A stretch of DNA of 64,000 nucleotides from positions 1,798,001 through 1,862,000 of the forward strand of contig OZ241345.1 of NCBI GenBank assembly GCA_965200175.1. Reading direction: 5' to 3'. Source of the DNA: Azophilus sp026709365 (GTDB taxonomy: Bacteria; Pseudomonadota; Gammaproteobacteria; Pseudomonadales; Azotimanducaceae). The position numbers were made by a program, and so were the translations under genes. A model generated the notes under the pieces. That model saw only the letters and a program-made list of their open reading frames with translations. It made no database searches and was not told the DNA's origin. Below, in pieces: positions 15,773 to 23,683 of the stretch; the first letter of the stretch is position 1; each line of letters starts with the position of its first letter.

Positions 15773-18229
15773 TCACAAGCTCATGCGAACCGTGACCCCC
15801 ATGCGGCGCTGTTCGGGCAAGGTCGCACCGATCGCCCGGGCGTAGAAGGCGGTGCCCGACCCTTGCACGTAGCGAATCAATGCCGGGGCAGTGTCGTCGT
15901 CAAGCACGTTATCCACCCAGACATCCAAGGCAAAGCGGTCATTGGCCACTCCCACGCGCAAATTGAGGATGTCCCGAGCACCCGTGTGCGCCAAGTTGTA
16001 AACCTGGGCGTAGCGCTTGGAGTTGTAGTTCCAGTCGGCCCGGGCGAACCAACTCCACTCGCCGTCGAACTGGCCGTGGAAACTGGTGCTGAGGGATGCG
16101 TTATGGCGGGACGTCTGCGGCAACTGCTGACCGGAAAGGATAATGTCGCCGGAAGGGGCATAACCGAAGATGATCGCGGCCTCCCTGAACGTTCCTGGGA
16201 CTGATGTTGAACCTTCGTCCAGCGACAGGGTGAACTCGTCAATCTCGCCATCGATGTAGGAATAGGCGAGGCGCGCATCCCAAAAGTCCGTGAAGCGGAC
16301 GCTAATATCCGCCTCCACGCCGGTCATGCTGGCTTCACCGATGTTCTCAAGAATCGAGAACGTGCGATTCTGACCACCGACCTGCAAAACGCGCGTTGAG
16401 GTGAGCTGCATGTCTTCCCAGTCAGTGTGGAACACCGCGACATTGGCTTCGGCGCGGCCATCCATCAACAGGGTCTTGACGCCAACTTCGTAGCTCACCG
16501 CGTTTTCCTCGTCCACTGCCCGTTCAGCCTCCGGCAGCCCAGCCTGATCATTAATGTCACCCGGCTTGTTGCCAAGCCCGACATTGCCGTAAATCAGCGT
16601 ATTGTCACTAAAGCGGTAACTCAGCGTGAGCTTGGGCAACACGGCGTCAAAGCTTTCCTCCAGCCATTCGTCCCCTTCTTCGGGACGACGTTCGATATCA
16701 TCCTCGTTGTAGCGGAGTTCGGCGCCCACGGTCAATTGCTCCGACAGATCGAACTCCACCGAACCAAACACGGACACATTGCTGACGTCTTTGGCACCAT
16801 CGTCCCCAAACGACTGCGTTTGCGGGTCATAAGCGGCTTTGCAGTTCGCCGGACTCGCGCCGAAAAAAGTGAAGCCGCAACGACCATCGCTCGAAGTGAC
16901 CTGCATGCCGGATTCCTCCGAGCTGTAGTAGTAGGCGCCCACCATCCAGCGCAGTCCGGTACCTTGGTCGCCGCTCAAGCGCAACTCTTGGGAGAAGTCC
17001 TCGAATTCGTCATCGTCCCAAGTCAGAAAGCCGAGACGGGCTGGCTGTCCAAAATAGGTAATGAACTCGGTTTGCCCGAAGGTCTGATCCTGCGACACCT
17101 CTTCATCGACGCTGTTGTAGCCGGTGACGGAGGTGAGGGTGAGGCTGTCATTGATGTCGTAATCGAACCGCAGGCCCAGCCTTAGGCTGTCTCGCTCGAT
17201 GCCGGAAAAGGGAAAGTATTCCGTTTCCAAGCTGGCGTTGTCGCCACCGCCGCTGTTCTCCAGCACCGTGGACACGTCAACCTTGCCACAGTAGTAGCCG
17301 GTTCCGCCGTACGGCGCTGTGTGAAGCGAGCCCCTCCGCCCGACTGCTGTCGCCTCGGGCGTACCGGCGGGCGGCTGCGGATGAGGCGTGCCGCGAGGCG
17401 TCTGGTAGCAGTTGTTGAGGGTGTAAGGCAGAACGCCGATGGCGTACTGGTCATCATCGGTTGACTCGTAAATGCCGTGCAGGCGGATGTTCAGCTGGTC
17501 AGTCGGGGCGAATTCCAGGACACCGGTGAAGCTGGTCGATTCCTCACCGCCAACGTCATTTTGAACCGCAGGCGCACCAAGCGCGTTGCCCGCAAAGCTG
17601 TTGTCGTATTCGCCGTCGCGCTGGTAGTGGCTGAGGGTCACGGCCAAGCCAAGCGTGTCCGAAAGGGGGCCGCCCGCATGGACTTGGATGCGTGAATAGT
17701 CGCGTTCACCAAGCTCCACTGAAGCGTCGGCGCCAAATGACTCTCCGGGGCCTTTGAGCACGTAGTTCACCGCGCCGGCCAGCGTCGAGCGACCGTAGAG
17801 TGCGCTCTGCGGACCCTTGACGACCTCAATCCGCTCCAAGGCAGCCAACGGCACCGAGGCGTTGCCTTCCTCAATGATGATGCCATCGACGAACAGCCCC
17901 GCATTGGGGCGACCGAGAATGTTGGACTGGCCCCTGATGACCGGTCGGAAGTCATTGCGCCCGAAACCTTGCGCAAAGTCGAAGCCGGGCGTGGCGTCGG
18001 CGATGTCCTGCAAGGAAGCGATGCCACGCTCCTCGATCGCGTTGGCAGTCAGCGCGTTCACCGTCACGGGCACGTCGCGAATGCTCTCCTCGACTTTCCT
18101 TGCCGTGACGACAACCTCCTCGATTTCGAAGGCGCTGTCCGCCGCTTCCGCCGCAATCCCCGTTGGGATAAAGGGCAACAGGCCCAAAAACAGGATCGGG
18201 CCGCGCAGTTGGTTGAATGCCAATTTCAT
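15773..18229 (-). CDS. TonB-dependent outer-membrane receptor 1
   Basis: The start at 18229 is chosen over an upstream in-frame start because GGGAG precedes it by 8-9 nt and a signal peptide follows at once (ending PTGIAAEA). The 818-residue product has the TonB box region (FEIEEVVVTARK), then the plug domain (RDVPVTVNALTANAI, LERIEVVKGPQSALYG) and a large beta-barrel. The C-terminus ends VTVRMSL, not the usual Phe. It imports a bulky substrate using TonB energy. A predicted promoter-operator, shared with the hydrolase/deacetylase operon, lies 49 nt upstream. Confidence 0.93.
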   Translation of the reverse strand: MKLAFNQLRGPILFLGLLPFIPTGIAAEAADSAFEIEEVVVTARKVEESIRDVPVTVNALTANAIEERGIASLQDIADATPGFDFAQGFGRNDFRPVIRGQSNILGRPNAGLFVDGIIIEEGNASVPLAALERIEVVKGPQSALYGRSTLAGAVNYVLKGPGESFGADASVELGERDYSRIQVHAGGPLSDTLGLAVTLSHYQRDGEYDNSFAGNALGAPAVQNDVGGEESTSFTGVLEFAPTDQLNIRLHGIYESTDDDQYAIGVLPYTLNNCYQTPRGTPHPQPPAGTPEATAVGRRGSLHTAPYGGTGYYCGKVDVSTVLENSGGGDNASLETEYFPFSGIERDSLRLGLRFDYDINDSLTLTSVTGYNSVDEEVSQDQTFGQTEFITYFGQPARLGFLTWDDDEFEDFSQELRLSGDQGTGLRWMVGAYYYSSEESGMQVTSSDGRCGFTFFGASPANCKAAYDPQTQSFGDDGAKDVSNVSVFGSVEFDLSEQLTVGAELRYNEDDIERRPEEGDEWLEESFDAVLPKLTLSYRFSDNTLIYGNVGLGNKPGDINDQAGLPEAERAVDEENAVSYEVGVKTLLMDGRAEANVAVFHTDWEDMQLTSTRVLQVGGQNRTFSILENIGEASMTGVEADISVRFTDFWDARLAYSYIDGEIDEFTLSLDEGSTSVPGTFREAAIIFGYAPSGDIILSGQQLPQTSRHNASLSTSFHGQFDGEWSWFARADWNYNSKRYAQVYNLAHTGARDILNLRVGVANDRFALDVWVDNVLDDDTAPALIRYVQGSGTAFYARAIGATLPEQRRMGVTVRMSL

Positions 18230-18277
18230 TGAAGTTACTCCCATGCTGGCTGTCTGGATACATCCCCATTGACACAA

Positions 18278-18306
18278 TGACATATCATTAAGTCATTTTC
18301 AACCAA
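18278..18306 (-). promoter_or_regulatory. Predicted promoter and operator of TonB receptor 1
   Basis: On the minus strand a -35-like TTGGTT (18301-18306), a 16-bp spacer and a -10-like TATGTC (18279-18284) can be seen. They overlap the 18-bp site TGACATATCATTAAGTCA (plus-strand reading, 18278-18295), with inverted TGAC/GTCA ends. The same site with 16 of 18 identities lies at 22030-22047 upstream of the isochorismatase-type hydrolase gene. The position over the -10 suggests a repressor site. Confidence 0.55.
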
Positions 18307-18343
18307 CACTTCCAGCGTTGACACGGCGGCGGAGGTCGAGGCC

Positions 18344-18556
18344 TTGCTGGCGGCGGATGTTCCTGAGCGCCAAGCAAGGGCCATCGTGCGGATGGCCGTC
18401 CGAATCCAAGATGGTTTGTTCACGAAAACCCACTTGGACGCCACGCTGGAGGCCAAGCTCGCAACGCTGAAGCACCAGATCGTGGTCACGTTGGTCGGCG
18501 CCATGGTCGGCGTGGCCGGGCTGGCCTTGGCCATCGCGCAATCGATGTTCGGTTAG
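18344..18556 (+). CDS. Small DUF1640-like coiled-coil membrane protein
   Basis: The 70-residue reading from TTG contains AADVPERQARAIVRMAVRIQ, then TKTHLDATLEAKLATLKHQ, a coiled-coil segment, and a single C-terminal transmembrane helix (IVVTLVGAMVGVAGLALAIAQ). This is the layout of DUF1640/CCDC90-like proteins. Homologous sequence seems to begin further upstream (SVDTAAEVEALL), but that open stretch back to 18281 has no ATG, GTG or TTG; only ATC/ATT codons at 18284-18289 could initiate. Either a rare start is used or the gene lost its start. The upstream part overlaps the TonB receptor 1 promoter. Confidence 0.6.
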   Translation: MLAADVPERQARAIVRMAVRIQDGLFTKTHLDATLEAKLATLKHQIVVTLVGAMVGVAGLALAIAQSMFG

Positions 18557-18586
18557 CGGCGGAATTTGCTGCTACGGCGACGGTCC

Positions 18587-19411
18587 CTAGGGGACTGGCT
18601 GCTGGGGCTCAACCACCCGCGTCAGGCCAGCTTGAATCCAGCGCAGGTTGATGCCGATGCGGTCGGCGCCGGGCTCGGCCCAAGCGTAGCTTAGGGTGTC
18701 GCCGGTGGCGAGTTCGATGACGCCCAGCTTCAGAATCGACGTTCGGGTGTTCTGGTAGGTGAGCCGGGCCAGCTCGACGGCGTAGCCGGTCGGCCGGCCA
18801 TCGTCGAGGACCGGCAGCAGGAAGCCTTCGTCGTGCCAGTCAGCCTCGCGCACGAACACGTAGTCGTCATCCGCCGCCTCGGCGTCCAGATGGCTGCGCT
18901 GGAGCGCCACCCAGCCGCGGTAGTGGCGCACTCGCCTGGCCCGCTCCGCCTCCCCATCGGGCCAGATCGCCTCAAGCCAGGCTGGATCGACACTGATCCG
19001 TCCCGGCAATCCGGCGCAGCCGCCATCCAATGCCTCGCCCGTGAAGCCGGCAGGTGTGCTGCGCCACGCATAACGGCATTGGGAGGCACCGGAGACCTGG
19101 GCAACCCAGCCTTGGCGCTCCGTTGCGAAGGCAAAGCTCCAACCTGGCGCGTCGGGAGCGGCCTGGCCCTGCCCGATCGCTAGATCGAGACGATCATCAC
19201 CGTCCTTGTGGAAACGCCAATGCCTGCGCACGCCCTCGGCAGCACCGTCCAAGCCCTGCTGCCAGACCTGCTCGTTGTTGTTGTATTCGCCGGCCAGCAG
19301 TTCAACAAGCCCCGCCGTGTCGGCTGGAACGGACGGGGAGACCAACGCCAAGCCCAACGCCAAGGCGCTGAGCATGAGCGGCCAGCGGGGGGTGTCAGAT
19401 CGCCTGGTCAC
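18587..19411 (-). CDS. CpcT/CpeT-like secreted protein
   Basis: The 274-residue protein has a signal peptide (about 1-31, LMLSALALGLALVSPSVPAD). It continues with LVELLAGEYNNNEQVWQQ, a motif resembling the start of CpcT/CpeT chromophore lyase-type proteins, and later GRISVDPAWLEAIWPDGE and YVFVREADWHDEGF. In cyanobacteria this fold attaches bilins to phycobiliproteins; nothing in this window suggests phycobilins, so another hydrophobic ligand is likely. The GTG start overlaps the upstream deacetylase gene by 17 nt; an ATG at 19375 is an alternative. It is the last gene of the predicted isochorismatase-deacetylase transcript. Confidence 0.6.
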   Translation of the reverse strand: MTRRSDTPRWPLMLSALALGLALVSPSVPADTAGLVELLAGEYNNNEQVWQQGLDGAAEGVRRHWRFHKDGDDRLDLAIGQGQAAPDAPGWSFAFATERQGWVAQVSGASQCRYAWRSTPAGFTGEALDGGCAGLPGRISVDPAWLEAIWPDGEAERARRVRHYRGWVALQRSHLDAEAADDDYVFVREADWHDEGFLLPVLDDGRPTGYAVELARLTYQNTRTSILKLGVIELATGDTLSYAWAEPGADRIGINLRWIQAGLTRVVEPQQPVP

Positions 19412-20324
19412 GCCACGCCGAGACGATTTCCGAGGCGGATGCGGACCAGATGGACCCGCAGCCCGCCAAGTGCTCCAGCACCTGCTCGAAGGCGGCGATG
19501 CGGTGCGGCTGGCCCATGAGCCAAGGATGCACCGACAGCGCCAACAAGCGCCCGTGGCCGGTCTGGGCCGCTTCGGCGACCAGAAAGTCGCAGGCGTCGA
19601 TGATCTGCGTCGCGTACTCCCACTCCGAGTGCAGGTTGGCGCCGATCAGGAATTGGTCATCCAACTCCAGCGACAGCGGCAGGGCGACCAGCTCGCCCGC
19701 ATCGGTGCGAAAGGCGTAGGGCAGTTCGTCGTTGATCCAGTCGCCCATGTAGCACACCCCTTGGGCCGCCAGCAGGTCCGGGGTGCGGTGGCTTTGGGAG
19801 CGGGCTGGGCTCACCCAGCCTTCGACCGCTTGGCCAGTGCGCTCGCGCAGGGTCGCCAAGGTCCTCTCCACGATGGCTCGCTCCTCGGCAAGCCCGAGCT
19901 CGCCGTGGTGCAGCGTGTCCATGTGCCAGGAACTGGCCAGGACTTCGTCGCCGCGCCGAGCCAGCCGGTCAAGCAGGCTGGGGCAGCGCTCGGCCAGCGC
20001 CCCGTTGACGGCGAAGGTCGGGCGGATGCCAAAGGCATCCAACGCTTCCAGGCAGCGCACGATGCCCACGCGGTTGCCGTACTCGCGCAACGTGAAGTGC
20101 CGCAAATCCGGATAGGGCGTGCTCATGCCGCCGGGCGGCGCAAAGGGCTTGCCACACTGGTCCAAGGGGAAGAACTGCACCGCCAAGTTCACCCAGAGGG
20201 CAACGCCGGCTCCTCCCGGCCAGTTGATCGGGGGGCGGTCGCCGAGCATGGAGAAGTCGTAGCGCTCATGGTCCATCCCGCGGCGGCGGCGCGGATACTC
20301 CAAATGTTTGGCGTCAAGGGTCAT
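19395..20324 (-). CDS. Polysaccharide deacetylase family protein (PuuE-like)
   Basis: The 309-residue cytosolic protein has the NodB-like (beta/alpha) barrel pattern of the PuuE-type subgroup: REYGNRVGIVRCLEALDAFGIRPTF, GDEVLASSWHMDTLHHGEL, GQAVEGWVSPARSQSHRTPDLLA and ALSVHPWLMGQPHRI. Classical NodB metal motif 1 (TFDDG) is missing, as in many PuuE-like proteins. PuuE-type enzymes hydrolyse allantoin; other members act on amide substrates. It overlaps a paralogous gene by 4 nt, so the pair is translated together and may form a hetero-oligomer. Substrate unknown. Confidence 0.8.
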   Translation of the reverse strand: MTLDAKHLEYPRRRRGMDHERYDFSMLGDRPPINWPGGAGVALWVNLAVQFFPLDQCGKPFAPPGGMSTPYPDLRHFTLREYGNRVGIVRCLEALDAFGIRPTFAVNGALAERCPSLLDRLARRGDEVLASSWHMDTLHHGELGLAEERAIVERTLATLRERTGQAVEGWVSPARSQSHRTPDLLAAQGVCYMGDWINDELPYAFRTDAGELVALPLSLELDDQFLIGANLHSEWEYATQIIDACDFLVAEAAQTGHGRLLALSVHPWLMGQPHRIAAFEQVLEHLAGCGSIWSASASEIVSAWRDQAI

Positions 20325-21250
20325 GGCGCTGCTTCCGCCCCGCCGTCCCGCGCGCCGGACCGCGCCAAGTCAAGGTCGTAGTAGTGCTCAAGGTAGTGCT
20401 CCGCGATCTCCCGGCCGGTCGCCAGCCAAACGCCCTCGTGCTCGGTTGCGTAGGCCAGCGCCTCCTCAAAGGCGCGCAGCCGGTGGGGGTGGGCGACCTG
20501 ATAGGGATGCAGCGGCACGCACATCACCGTGCCGCCCGCCTCGCCTTCGCGATGCAGCCGGTCGAAGGCCTGCTTGATCATCTCGCCGTAGCGCCGCGGC
20601 TCCACCCGGTTGACGACGTAGGCGATGGTGTCATTGAGTTCCAGCGAGTAAGGCACGGACACGAACCGCTTTCCCGAACGCACCCGAACGGGCGTCGGCT
20701 GGTCGTCGTGGAACAGGTCGCAGGTGTAGATGCCGCCCGCCTCGGCAAACAGGTCCAGCGTTTGCTCCGTATGCGTCAGGGCCGGCGCCAGATAGCCCGC
20801 GCAAGGCTGTCCGGTGTGGCGGAGGATGGCCGCCATGGAGTCCTCGATCATCGCCCGCTCCTGGGCTGCGTCCATGCCGTAGGCGTAGCGGGTGTTGTAG
20901 ATGCCGTGGCTGAAGAACTCCCAGCCGCGCGCCGCGCCCAGCTCGATGATCTCCGGATGGTGGTCGCAGACCGCAGCCGACAGGCTGACCGAGCCGCGCA
21001 CGCCGTACTTGTCGAGCACCGCCATCATGCGCGCAAGGCCCACCCGATTGCCGTAGTCTCGGGTCGCGTAGCCCTGCACGTCGGGCGCTGGCCTGGGCCA
21101 CGCCCGGCGGGACGGGTTGGCGGGCGGGTCGAGTTCATAGAACTCGATGTTGGGCGCCACCCAGAACGCCAGCCTGGCGCCGCCGGGCCAGCGGATGGGC
21201 AGGCGCTCGTCCCAAGCGCGATAGCGGTAAAGATCGGGGTCGTCGCGCAC
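20321..21250 (-). CDS. Polysaccharide deacetylase family protein (paralog of the downstream gene)
   Basis: The GTG at 21250 is selected because AGGAG lies 8 nt upstream; a TTG at 21268 in the same frame has no such site. The 309-residue product begins MRDDPDLYRYRAWDERLPIRWPGG and shares the family layout with the following gene: DYGNRVGLARMMAVLDKYGVRGS, WEFFSHGIYNTRYAYGMDAA, CAGYLAPALTHTEQTLDLFAEAGG and CVPLHPYQVAHPHRL. The standard NodB TFDD motif is not present. Together with the isochorismatase-type hydrolase 33 nt upstream it suggests breakdown of an amide or ureido compound; this is inference. Confidence 0.82.
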   Translation of the reverse strand: MRDDPDLYRYRAWDERLPIRWPGGARLAFWVAPNIEFYELDPPANPSRRAWPRPAPDVQGYATRDYGNRVGLARMMAVLDKYGVRGSVSLSAAVCDHHPEIIELGAARGWEFFSHGIYNTRYAYGMDAAQERAMIEDSMAAILRHTGQPCAGYLAPALTHTEQTLDLFAEAGGIYTCDLFHDDQPTPVRVRSGKRFVSVPYSLELNDTIAYVVNRVEPRRYGEMIKQAFDRLHREGEAGGTVMCVPLHPYQVAHPHRLRAFEEALAYATEHEGVWLATGREIAEHYLEHYYDLDLARSGARDGGAEAAP

Positions 21251-21283
21251 CTCGCAGTCTCCTAGCAATGTCCCGGCAATATC

Positions 21284-21997
21284 CTAAAAGGGCGCGCCGC
21301 GGCCTTCACGGATGGGCGGGCAGCCGGGATGGTCGGCCAGCCAAGCCTCCACCGCCGCGAAGGGTTCGACGTCGCCGTACTTGAGCATGATGTCGCAGAG
21401 ATTGCTGAAGTGGGGAATCTCGTGCTTGTCGGCCACGCACTCCTCGGGGACGATGGTGCGGTAGCCGTGGGACAGGGACGCCACCGCCGAAGCCCGCACG
21501 CAGCCGGAGGTGCTGCCGCCGGTGAGGATCACCGTGTCAACCTTGTGCCAGACCAGCAGCGAGGGGATGAGGCTGTCATGGAACACGCTGGCCATGCGCT
21601 TGTTGACGATGGCGTCGCGATGGCGGTCGATGTCCAGGCGCGGGTCGAGTTCGGCCCGCTCGCTGCCCTCCTTGATGTTCTGCAGCGAATCCTCAGTGTT
21701 GGTTCGGGTGCCCCAGACGCCGGCGTCATCGGCGTTGCCCATGTAGGCGACGTAGGTCCAGATCACCGGCATGTTGCGGCTGCGGGCCAGTTCAGCCAGC
21801 CGGTTGACGTAGCGAATCTGGTTCGGGTCGGTGCGGTAGGCGGTGGCGAAGCGCGCAACGTCGGTGTAGGCGCGCTGCAAGTCGATGTTGATCAGCGCCG
21901 CCTTCTCGCCAAACCCGAACCGGGCACGGCGCGGGTTGGACTTGACCTGCGCCCAGTACTGCCTGGGCGTCAAATCCGATGTCTGCATGTCCGGCAT
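21284..21997 (-). CDS. Isochorismatase-family cysteine hydrolase
   Basis: The ATG at 21997 is supported by GAAGGA about 7 nt upstream. The 237-residue protein carries the complete family triad: Asp39 (LINIDLQRAYTD), Lys133 (IVNKRMASVF) and Cys166 (GSTSGCVRASAVA). Members with this triad hydrolyse amides such as N-carbamoylsarcosine or nicotinamide. It is the first gene of a minus-strand run with the two deacetylase-type proteins and the CpeT-like protein, and is divergent from the FAD oxidase gene. A promoter overlapped by the shared 18-bp site lies 33 nt upstream. Confidence 0.88.
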   Translation of the reverse strand: MPDMQTSDLTPRQYWAQVKSNPRRARFGFGEKAALINIDLQRAYTDVARFATAYRTDPNQIRYVNRLAELARSRNMPVIWTYVAYMGNADDAGVWGTRTNTEDSLQNIKEGSERAELDPRLDIDRHRDAIVNKRMASVFHDSLIPSLLVWHKVDTVILTGGSTSGCVRASAVASLSHGYRTIVPEECVADKHEIPHFSNLCDIMLKYGDVEPFAAVEAWLADHPGCPPIREGRGAPF

Positions 21998-22029
21998 GCC
22001 ACAGTCCTTCAAGACATCAATACATCTAT

Positions 22030-22059
22030 TGTCATATCATTAGGTCACCATCCAGTCAA
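22030..22059 (-). promoter_or_regulatory. Predicted promoter and operator of the hydrolase/deacetylase operon
   Basis: Minus-strand -35 TTGACT (22054-22059), 17-bp spacer and -10 TATGAC (22031-22036). The 18-bp site TGTCATATCATTAGGTCA (plus-strand reading, 22030-22047) covers the -10 and most of the spacer and matches the TonB receptor 1 site in 16 of 18 positions. A protein bound here would block RNA polymerase and could also affect the divergent FAD oxidase gene 65 nt away. Confidence 0.6.
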
Positions 22060-22111
22060 TGGCGCCGCCGCGCTTTGTGCGGATCCGCGCCCGACATGCA
22101 GGAGCCCGTTG

Positions 22112-23683
22112 ATGAGCGACCTTCCAACCGCCTTGGCCCCCTTGGCTGCGCGCATCGGCGCCGAGCGCCTGCTGATCGACGACGACGCCTTGTCATTGTA
22201 CGGCCAGGACGTGTCCGGCGAAGCGCACCCCTTAAGCGCCGTGGTTCGTCCCGCCGACATCAGCGATCTTCTCGCCACGGTGCGCTTCGCGGCGGAGCAT
22301 AGCTTCGTGGTCGCGCCCCGAGGCGGCGGGATGTCCTACAGCGGGGGCTACGTCTGCCCGCATGAGCGCACCCTCTGCCTGGACATGGCCGCCATGGGCG
22401 AGGTCCTGGAGATCAACGCCGAGGACATGTACGTGCGGGTGCAGGCCGGCTGCACTTGGAAGGCCCTGCACGAGGCGCTCGAACCCCACGGCCTGCGCAC
22501 GCCGTTCTGGGGCACCCTCTCCGGCTTGGGCGCCACAGTGGGCGGCTCCCTGTCGCAGAACGCGCTGTTCTGGGGCAGCGGTCGGCATGGCTGCGCCGCT
22601 GACTCGGTGGTCGGCTTCGAGATCGTGCTGGCCAACGGCCAGGTGCTGCGCACGGGCGCTGCGGCGCGCAACGGGACGCCGCCCTTCTTCCGCCACTACG
22701 GGCCCGACCTCACCGGGCTGTTCACCTGCGACAACGGGGCGCTGGGCATCAAGGCGACGGCGACCCTGAAGCTGCTGCCAAGGGGCGAGGCCCGGCACGG
22801 CGTCAGCCTGACCTTTGCCGACCACGGCGGGATGTTGGCGGCCCTGTCGGAAGTCGCCCGGCAGCGCTTGGCCGAATCCTGCTTCGGCTTCGACCCCGGC
22901 CTGCAGGCGCAGCGCATGAAGCGCGAATCCTTGGCGCAGGACGTCAAGACCCTGGGCCAGACGGTCGCGGCCCAGAACAGCCTGCTGGATGCGGTGAAGA
23001 CCGGCGCCCGCATCGCCGTGGCCGGCCGTCGATTTCTGGCGGAGGCCGACTACTCCGTCCACTTCATGGTTGAGGAGCGCACCGACGCGGCAGCCGAGGA
23101 CGCCGCCGAGCGCATCATGCGCATCGGCCGGGATGCGGGCGGCAAGGCGGTGGAGAACACCATTCCCACGGTCACCCGCGCCAATCCCTTCGGGCCGCTC
23201 AACTCCATGATCGGGCCTTCCGGAGAGCGCTGGCTGCCGGTGCATGGCCTGGTGCCGCACTCCCAGGCCCAAGCCGCCTACGAGGCCGTTTCCGCCCTAT
23301 TCGAGCGCAACGCGGCGGTTCTGGAGGAGCACGGCATCGCGCACGGCACCCTGTTCACCACTGCGGATACCAACTGTTTCGTGATCGAGCCGGTCTTCTA
23401 CTGGCCCGATGGGCTGAACGCCCTGCACCGGCACAGCGTCGAAGCCGCCGTGCTGCGGAGGACCAACGCCTTCCCGGACAATCCCGCAGCGCGGGCGGAG
23501 GTCATGCGCCTGCGCCGGGAGGTGGTGGACACCCTGGCGGCCTGCGGCGCGGTGCATTTGCAGATTGGGCGCCTTTACCCCTACGCCCGGGATCTGGACG
23601 CCGCCTCGTTGACGACGGTTCGGGAATTCAAGCGCGCGCTCGATCCCGATGGGCGCATGAACCCTGGCGCACTCGGGCTGTGA
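22112..23683 (+). CDS. FAD-binding oxidoreductase (PCMH/VAO type)
   Basis: The true start is the ATG at 22112 with AGGAG 8 nt upstream; a much longer open frame exists only because it runs antisense to the neighbouring gene. The 523-residue product has a PCMH FAD domain (VVRPADISDLLATVRFAAEHSFVVAPRGGGMSY is followed by GTLSGLGATVGGSLSQNALFWGSGRHG) and a C-terminal substrate cap ending REFKRALDPDGRMNPGALGL, as in glycolate oxidase or 4-cresol dehydrogenase-like flavoproteins. It would oxidise a hydroxy acid or phenol. The next gene starts within its stop codon. Confidence 0.9.
   Translation: MSDLPTALAPLAARIGAERLLIDDDALSLYGQDVSGEAHPLSAVVRPADISDLLATVRFAAEHSFVVAPRGGGMSYSGGYVCPHERTLCLDMAAMGEVLEINAEDMYVRVQAGCTWKALHEALEPHGLRTPFWGTLSGLGATVGGSLSQNALFWGSGRHGCAADSVVGFEIVLANGQVLRTGAAARNGTPPFFRHYGPDLTGLFTCDNGALGIKATATLKLLPRGEARHGVSLTFADHGGMLAALSEVARQRLAESCFGFDPGLQAQRMKRESLAQDVKTLGQTVAAQNSLLDAVKTGARIAVAGRRFLAEADYSVHFMVEERTDAAAEDAAERIMRIGRDAGGKAVENTIPTVTRANPFGPLNSMIGPSGERWLPVHGLVPHSQAQAAYEAVSALFERNAAVLEEHGIAHGTLFTTADTNCFVIEPVFYWPDGLNALHRHSVEAAVLRRTNAFPDNPAARAEVMRLRREVVDTLAACGAVHLQIGRLYPYARDLDAASLTTVREFKRALDPDGRMNPGALGL

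Noticed and set aside
22112..23683. Start of the FAD oxidase at 21329
   Set aside because: The extension is antisense to the isochorismatase-type gene; the ATG at 22112 has AGGAG and the normal domain start.
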